Positions 59,726-64,000 of a stretch of DNA of 64,000 nt are shown piece after piece. Within the stretch, counting starts at the first letter, position 1. Each line of letters opens with the position of its first letter. The position numbers were made by a program, and so were the translations under genes. The notes beneath the pieces are model-generated. The model was not told the origin of the DNA, did not search any database, and saw only the letters and a program-made list of their open reading frames with translations. Source of the stretch: Oscillospiraceae bacterium (GTDB lineage: Bacteria; Bacillota; Clostridia; Oscillospirales; Oscillospiraceae); NCBI GenBank assembly GCA_017395935.1, contig JAFQNL010000024.1, positions 1 to 64,000 on the forward strand. The letters are read 5' to 3'.

Positions 59726-60592
59726 TCAGTGGGGGAGCATTTCCCAGAGCTGATCTGAGAGTTGGCAAAACTCTTCCAACCCGAGCTGCTCGCCCCGGAC
59801 GGTCTCGGGGAATCCGCAGCTGGCGATGGCTTGAGACAGCTGGTCCCGGCTGAGCTGGCTGCTGAACGCGGTGGTCAGCCCGTTGAGCAACTTCTTACGG
59901 CGCTGAGCAAAGGAAGCCTGAATGGTCTTGAAGAAGAGTGCTTCGTCTTTGGGTTTGACCGGGTGCTCGGCCAGGGGCTCCATATGCAGAACGGCAGAAG
60001 TCACCTTGGGGGCGGGCAGGAAGCAGTCGGACGAAACTTCGAACATGAGCTCGCACTTGGCGTGATACTGGCAGAAGAGGGTGAAGGAGCCGTAATCGGC
60101 GGTACCTGGACGGGCGCAGATGCGTCTTGCGACCTCTCGCTGGATGAGAACGGTGATAGAGCGAAAACGACCGCACTCCAGGAATTTGGTCAGGACGGGA
60201 GTGGTAATGTTGTAAGGAAGGTTGGCGCAAACCAGAGGAGTAAGACCGTCCAGATGCTGGTCAATGGCCTTGTCCAGATCTAACTTCATAATGTCGCCGG
60301 AGATCACTTGGGTATTGGGAAAGGGGGCGAGCGTTTCTTCCAAAATAGGGAGCAGGGACTTGTCCAGTTCTACTGAGACTACCTTGCCGGCGCGCTGGGC
60401 CAGCTGCACGGTCAGGGGACCAATACCGGGGCCTACTTCCAATACACCGCAGCTGCTGTCGGCGCCGGAGGCGCTGGCTATGTCCTGAGGAATGCTGGGT
60501 ACGATGAGGAAGTTTTGTCCCATGGACTTGGAAAAGCGGAACCCGTGACGGGCCAGAAGAGACTTAATCTGTCGTTCGTTGCAGAGATCCAT
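59726..60592 (-). CDS. rsmA: 16S rRNA dimethyladenosine transferase (KsgA/RsmA)
   Basis: This 288-residue SAM methyltransferase dimethylates A1518 and A1519 of 16S rRNA. Motif I is LEVGPGIGPLT, VVSVELDKSLL binds SAM, and the catalytic NLPYNITTPVLTKFLE (NLPY) is intact; the C-terminal domain has PAPKVTSAV and FAQRRKKLLNGL. It follows the 3D-domain gene on the same strand; in Bacillus the order is yabE-rnmV-ksgA, and rnmV is absent here. The SD is weak. Confidence 0.96.
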   Translation of the reverse strand: MDLCNERQIKSLLARHGFRFSKSMGQNFLIVPSIPQDIASASGADSSCGVLEVGPGIGPLTVQLAQRAGKVVSVELDKSLLPILEETLAPFPNTQVISGDIMKLDLDKAIDQHLDGLTPLVCANLPYNITTPVLTKFLECGRFRSITVLIQREVARRICARPGTADYGSFTLFCQYHAKCELMFEVSSDCFLPAPKVTSAVLHMEPLAEHPVKPKDEALFFKTIQASFAQRRKKLLNGLTTAFSSQLSRDQLSQAIASCGFPETVRGEQLGLEEFCQLSDQLWEMLPH

Positions 60593-60665
60593 AAAAGGAA
60601 AACCAGCCTTTCAAACGTGGTGTATGATCTATCATAACAGAAAAGTTCCTGAAAGGGAAGAGGAC

Positions 60666-60699
60666 AGAAAAAAGACCGGACAGCCTGAGCTGTCCGGTC
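60666..60699 (-). terminator. Terminator of the 3D-domain gene
   Basis: On the minus strand an 11-bp perfect stem (60699-60689 with 60684-60674) and a 4-base loop are followed by TTTTTTCTG. Confidence 0.9.
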
Positions 60700-60710
60700 A
60701 GATCGTTTTG

Positions 60711-61742
60711 TCACACGGATTCGGAGTTGATCACGTAGGCGACCACGTCCTGACGGCCGAAGTTAATGCAGCGGTCGTGGGAGGTCATGTAGAGATCCAC
60801 GTCCCAGTCGTCGATCTCGCCGCCGCAGTCACCGGCTACGGCCAGACCGTAAACGAAGCTGCCGTCGGCAGACATGATGAACATCTCGGTGCCGTAGGGG
60901 ATGTAGTCGGGGTCAACGGCGACCACACCTACCCGGGCCAGACGGCCGGTGGAGCAGATGGCGCCGGCCTTGGCGGTGTAGGCCGTGGCGTCCAGAGTCA
61001 GGGTCTTGGAGAAGCTGTAAGTCTCGCCTTCAGAAGTGGTGAAGGTGCCCTGGATGTCGTCGATGTTGGTGATGTAGGTGCTGGTGGTGCTGTAGCCTGC
61101 GGGCTTCTCAAACTCTACCTTGGTGCCGTAGGTGTAGGTCTCGTTGACGGGATCGACGGTAGTGGTCTGGATGACCTCCTTGCGGGGCTCCTGACCGGGC
61201 AGCTCGATCACACGATAGGTGGTGGTGCTGCTGCCGTCAACGCCGGTGGCGGTAAGAGTTTCGGTACCCCGGTCCATGGTAGTGTCAGGCAGATAAACGG
61301 TGGAGTAGGGGAGGGTGACGGTCTCGGATGTATAAGAGACGGTGGCCCGCTTGATCTCGATGGTGGTGGCCTTGCCGTTCAGAGGCTGATCCGGATCCAG
61401 AGAGATGTAGTCATAGTCGTTGAGCTTGATATTGTTGAGTTCCAGCACGTCTGCTACAGTGTAGTCGGCATCGGCCAGAATGGAAGAGGGAACGCCGTCA
61501 CAGATAACGGTCACATACTGTCTGTGAGTGATGGACGAACTGACGACCTGTTCCTCTTCGGGAAGGGTGCTCTCCTTAGGGTCGCGAACGGAGAGAGCGG
61601 CAGCGGCGGTGTCGCCGTAAGTGGTAGCGGTAGCGGGCAGGTTAAACATGGCGACCATGGCTACCAGAGTAATCACAAGGGCCAGCAGCTGAATGCCGGT
61701 CTTTGCGAAGGGTGTACATAATTTGGGTTTGGGGTGGGACAT
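60711..61742 (-). CDS. Secreted/anchored YabE-like protein with 3D domain
   Basis: This 343-residue protein has an N-terminal hydrophobic anchor (about 16-38), a DUF348/ubiquitin-like domain (CDGVPSSILADADYTVADVLE), a G5-like region, and a C-terminal 3D domain with the three acidic residues around DATAYTAK, AVDPDYIPYGTEMF and AGDCGGEIDDWDVDLYM. It resembles YabE/Rpf-type wall-remodelling lytic enzymes. ATG at 61742 follows AGGAGGT; the frame extends upstream without an SD. It precedes rsmA as in Bacillus. Confidence 0.88.
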   Translation of the reverse strand: MSHPKPKLCTPFAKTGIQLLALVITLVAMVAMFNLPATATTYGDTAAAALSVRDPKESTLPEEEQVVSSSITHRQYVTVICDGVPSSILADADYTVADVLELNNIKLNDYDYISLDPDQPLNGKATTIEIKRATVSYTSETVTLPYSTVYLPDTTMDRGTETLTATGVDGSSTTTYRVIELPGQEPRKEVIQTTTVDPVNETYTYGTKVEFEKPAGYSTTSTYITNIDDIQGTFTTSEGETYSFSKTLTLDATAYTAKAGAICSTGRLARVGVVAVDPDYIPYGTEMFIMSADGSFVYGLAVAGDCGGEIDDWDVDLYMTSHDRCINFGRQDVVAYVINSESV

Positions 61743-61829
61743 AATTACCTCCTGCGAAAGGGGAGAGGGGGTGACCCGTCTCGCCTGAAACGCCTCTTGT
61801 AATTTTTGTAACCTCGCTTGACTACGAAT

Positions 61830-61858
61830 AGTATACAACTTCTTGGATGCAATGTCAA
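61830..61858 (-). promoter_or_regulatory. Promoter of the 3D-domain gene
   Basis: On the minus strand, TTGACA (61858-61853), 17 bp, TATACT (61835-61830). The leader is about 85 nt and has no riboswitch core that I recognise. Confidence 0.85.
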
Positions 61859-62041
61859 GAAAAAGTTTAATATCCGTCCATTTGAAAGAAAAAACGGTGC
61901 AAATCAGGAAAAATTCGTTGAAAGCACAAGAAAGTACGTGAAAAATGATACACCAATGGTAACAATAAGTTACAAAAATGAATACTACATGCGAAGGAGT
62001 TCAGCTGGCTGTGAGTTGAAAAGGACTTCTGACAAAATTCG

Positions 62042-63445
62042 TCAAAATGTCCAATGACTTGAAAGGACGGAAAATGCCTCTCTCAAATCGTTTTCACAGA
62101 GTTTTCCATAGCCCATGACGTAGGTTGACGGCCTGTCAGTTTCTGGTTCACATAAATAATATGAGTCCAAAGGATACAATTTGACGTCTCCATTCAGAGC
62201 CAGCCTTGTAAGCTCCTTCTGCGGCAGGGGACTGTCAACGGTCATGAGAAGATGAAGCCCTGCTTCGCCGCCGGAAAAGGCGCATACACTGCCCAGTCCA
62301 GCCTCCTTTGCGCTGCGAATCATGGCTCCGGAACGCTGCTGATAACGGTTTCTGGTCCGGGCGATATGACGTTCCATGTGTCCGCGCTCCATGAACAGTG
62401 CCAGTGTGTGCTGCTCAAATGAGGGGACGGTGGAGGAGTAAAAGAGCAGTTCTTTCCGATACCGCTCCAGCAGCTTTGGAGGCAGAACCATGTAGCTGAT
62501 GCGCAGTGAGGGCGCCAGACTCTTGGCAAAGGTATTGAGATAGATGACCTTTCCCTTCCGGTCCAGACTCTGAAGCGCGGGAATGGGACGGCCGGAGAAG
62601 CGGAATTCGCTGTCATAGTCATCTTCAATGATATACCGCTCTTCGTCCCGGCTGGCCCAGTCCAGCAGCTCCCATCTTCGGGTTACCGGCATGACAATGC
62701 CCAGTGGAAAGTGATGGGAGGGAGTCACATGGACCACCCTTGCCTGGCTTTCTTCCAGCAGGTCTACCCGCAGTCCCTTCTGATCCAGTGAGATGGGGTG
62801 GATCTGCGCGCCGTTGGCCTTGAAGATTCGGGCAATCTTGCCATAGCCCGGGTCCTCCAGAGCATAGCCTCCCTGTGGGCCCAACAGCTGGACCAGCAGT
62901 GTAGAAAGAAACTCGGATCCTGCTCCGACGATGACCTGCTCCGGCGAGACCTGAATTCCCCGGAAGCGGTAGAGATGGCGGACGATGGCCTCTCTCAGCT
63001 CAGGAATACCCTGAGGATGAGCTGCCAAGAGCAGGCTCTGGCTTCCGGCTGACAGCACCTCTCGGCTCAGCTTTGCCCAGGTAGCGAAGGGAAAACTGCC
63101 GGCGTCGGCACCGGAGGTGGCAAAGTCGTAGCGGTATTCCCGGCCGTGGGCGTGTTCCTCGGGCAGGGGAGGCAGCTGAAAGCCCTCGGCCTCCCGATGC
63201 GCCTCTACCTGAACCGGAAGAACAAAGTAACCCCGGCGATCCCGGCTCTGCAGATAACCCTCGGCTACCAACTGACTATAGGCTCCTTCTACCGTCACCA
63301 CGCTCAGCTTCAAATCTTTGGACAGCTGTCGCTTGGAAGGCAGTTTATCCCCGGCGGCCAGTCGGCCGGACTGAATCTCTTCCCGAAGGAAACGGTAGAG
63401 CTGCTGATAGAGGGGCTGCTTGCCGGACGGGACAAATGAGAGCAT
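62042..63445 (-). CDS. MocR-type (GntR HTH-aminotransferase) regulator
   Basis: This 467-residue protein has a GntR-type winged helix (residues 10-75: PLYQQLYRFLREEI, LPSKRQLSKDLKLSVVTVEGAYSQL, then GYFV) joined to a fold-type I aminotransferase domain. The PLP-binding Lys is in NTFAKSLAPSLRISYMV and the Asp in IIEDDYDSEF. MocR proteins such as PdxR sense PLP or amino acids; the pdx genes are not adjacent, so the target is unknown. ATG follows AGGAGGT with a 7-bp spacer. Confidence 0.93.
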   Translation of the reverse strand: MLSFVPSGKQPLYQQLYRFLREEIQSGRLAAGDKLPSKRQLSKDLKLSVVTVEGAYSQLVAEGYLQSRDRRGYFVLPVQVEAHREAEGFQLPPLPEEHAHGREYRYDFATSGADAGSFPFATWAKLSREVLSAGSQSLLLAAHPQGIPELREAIVRHLYRFRGIQVSPEQVIVGAGSEFLSTLLVQLLGPQGGYALEDPGYGKIARIFKANGAQIHPISLDQKGLRVDLLEESQARVVHVTPSHHFPLGIVMPVTRRWELLDWASRDEERYIIEDDYDSEFRFSGRPIPALQSLDRKGKVIYLNTFAKSLAPSLRISYMVLPPKLLERYRKELLFYSSTVPSFEQHTLALFMERGHMERHIARTRNRYQQRSGAMIRSAKEAGLGSVCAFSGGEAGLHLLMTVDSPLPQKELTRLALNGDVKLYPLDSYYLCEPETDRPSTYVMGYGKLCENDLREAFSVLSSHWTF

Positions 63446-63488
63446 ACTTTCGACCTCCTGACCTGATTTGAAAGTGGTTAAAAAGTGT

Positions 63489-63517
63489 GTTTGATAAGTT
63501 CAGATGGAGCTTCAAAC
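63489..63517. repeat. Inverted repeat upstream of the MocR-type gene
   Basis: GTTTGA (63489-63494) pairs with TCAAAC (63512-63517), about 45-70 bp upstream of the ATG at 63445. The 274-bp gap to spoIIIAA otherwise holds no obvious promoter or RNA. It could be an operator. Confidence 0.45.
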
Positions 63518-63719
63518 GTCCACAAGTATATCGACAGCATGATGGCCTGTCAAGCGCTTTAGTGTTTTTGTATCCATTTTTGTAAGGAACAGCTGTGTTT
63601 TCCCTGTTGTTTTAAAAAGATTTGTCTACTATCGACGTGAAAACGGCCTCCTGTTCCGGTTCTGGACCCGACTTTGAGCTCATAGGCTTGTCTCACGAGA
63701 GCACGGAAGGAGGACGAGC

Positions 63720-64000
63720 ATGGAGCGAAAATACGCTGTGGAGCAGGCTGTCCGGGTCCTGCCGAGAGGGATCAGGGACAGGCTCCGGCAGGAGGAAGAC
63801 TGGGATACGGGGCGTTGGGAAGAGGTCCGTCTCCGGGCCGGAAGGGGGCTGTTTGTCACAGATGACACTGGATTTGAACGGCCTGTGCGGCTTGGTGAGA
63901 AGGAAATCTTTCCTGTCACCGGTGAAGACCTCCGCCAGACGCTGGAGCTTGCCACCCGAAGCTCTCTTCAGGGGCTCACGGAAAAGCTCTCCGGTGGATA
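63720..64000 (+). CDS. spoIIIAA: Stage III sporulation protein AA, 5' part
   Basis: The gene runs off the window; 93 codons are seen. They read MERKYAVEQAVRVLPRGI, WEEVRLRAGRGLFVTD and ITGEDLR-like VTGEDLRQTLELATRSSLQ, the standard N-terminus of SpoIIIAA (E-E-[IV]-R-L-R-x-G-R-P-[LI] and L-x-x-A-[ST]-x-x-S). SpoIIIAA is an AAA ATPase of the SpoIIIA-SpoIIQ channel between mother cell and forespore. The ATG at 63720 follows AAGGAGG with a 7-bp spacer. SpoIIIAB-AH are expected beyond the window. Expected control is sigma-E, but I see no convincing sigma-E promoter. Confidence 0.88.
   Translation, partial: MERKYAVEQAVRVLPRGIRDRLRQEEDWDTGRWEEVRLRAGRGLFVTDDTGFERPVRLGEKEIFPVTGEDLRQTLELATRSSLQGLTEKLSGG

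Noticed and set aside
63660..63700. A sigma-E promoter for spoIIIAA at CATAGGCT
   Set aside because: A -10-like element is present but I could not find a matching ATA-type -35 about 14 bp upstream, so no promoter is called.
1..64000. CRISPR arrays, phage genes, transposases, integrases and toxin-antitoxin pairs
   Set aside because: I looked for spaced direct repeats, integrase or DDE motifs and paired small genes and saw none.

Overview
The window is a chromosomal stretch from a spore-forming, fairly GC-rich Clostridia member. It most resembles the Oscillospiraceae-type gut Firmicutes; that is an inference from gene content, and no rRNA gene is present to test it. Support comes from sporulation genes at both ends (SpoVAC, SpoIIIAA), BofC-like and YtvI-like genes, a T-box leader on pheST, AGGAGG-type Shine-Dalgarno (SD) sites, frequent GTG/TTG starts, TTGACA-N17-TATAAT promoters and many U-tailed terminators. 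I see no transposase, integrase, phage gene or CRISPR array. It reads as ordinary core genome with small accessory envelope islands.

Layout. 1-5100: an effector-binding-domain protein, SpoVAC, a Cys-rich conserved protein, and an MBOAT/DHHW pair for O-acylation of an exported glycan. 5277-10960: tRNA-Leu, a MocA-like nucleotidyltransferase, endonuclease III, a nitroreductase, a DtxR/MntR-type regulator with a small partner, an SH3-NlpC/P60 hydrolase and IreB. 11013-15152: pheST behind a T-box. 15184-17889: nnrD, a lipoprotein and alanine racemase, in an order that recalls gerS-alr2. 17971-23957: two glycan/envelope genes, a PAP2 phosphatase, a split TSUP transporter and a PrsA/SurA-like foldase. 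24160-24731: a structured RNA and a DUF1292 gene. 24850-28486: a BofC-like protein, a class A PBP and a YtvI-like permease.

28533-31665: an ACT-domain protein, homoserine dehydrogenase and aspartate kinase, i.e. the entry to the Thr/Met/Lys branch. 31765-32021: tRNA-Ser(GGA) with two terminators. 32059-35126: a compact ATP-grasp, GT2 and SMR-pair cassette, probably for lipid-linked sugar modification of the envelope. 35141-43959: nicotinate phosphoribosyltransferase, then RlmA-type methyltransferase, RarA, a YgjV-like protein, a coiled-coil protein, DUF951, HisC and ComEC. 44001-45714: a GT8 enzyme, PgsA and a 56-residue glycine-zipper protein that is easily missed. 45795-49838: the pyrC-F-K-D operon, followed by a fused histidine phosphatase-GNAT gene. 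51102-55211: dgt, dnaG and rpoD, the macromolecular synthesis operon. 55243-58444: an MFS permease, a DUF362/ferredoxin protein, a membrane protein and a repeat-bearing intergenic region. 58647-63517: a DUF4349 lipoprotein, KsgA, a 3D-domain protein and a MocR-type regulator. The window ends inside spoIIIAA.

The most unusual items are the ATP-grasp/GT2/SMR cassette, the phosphatase-GNAT fusion, a PheT with about 100 extra residues, the structured RNA, and two places where a terminator's 3' arm doubles as the next gene's SD. No wholly new defence or mobile system is evident.
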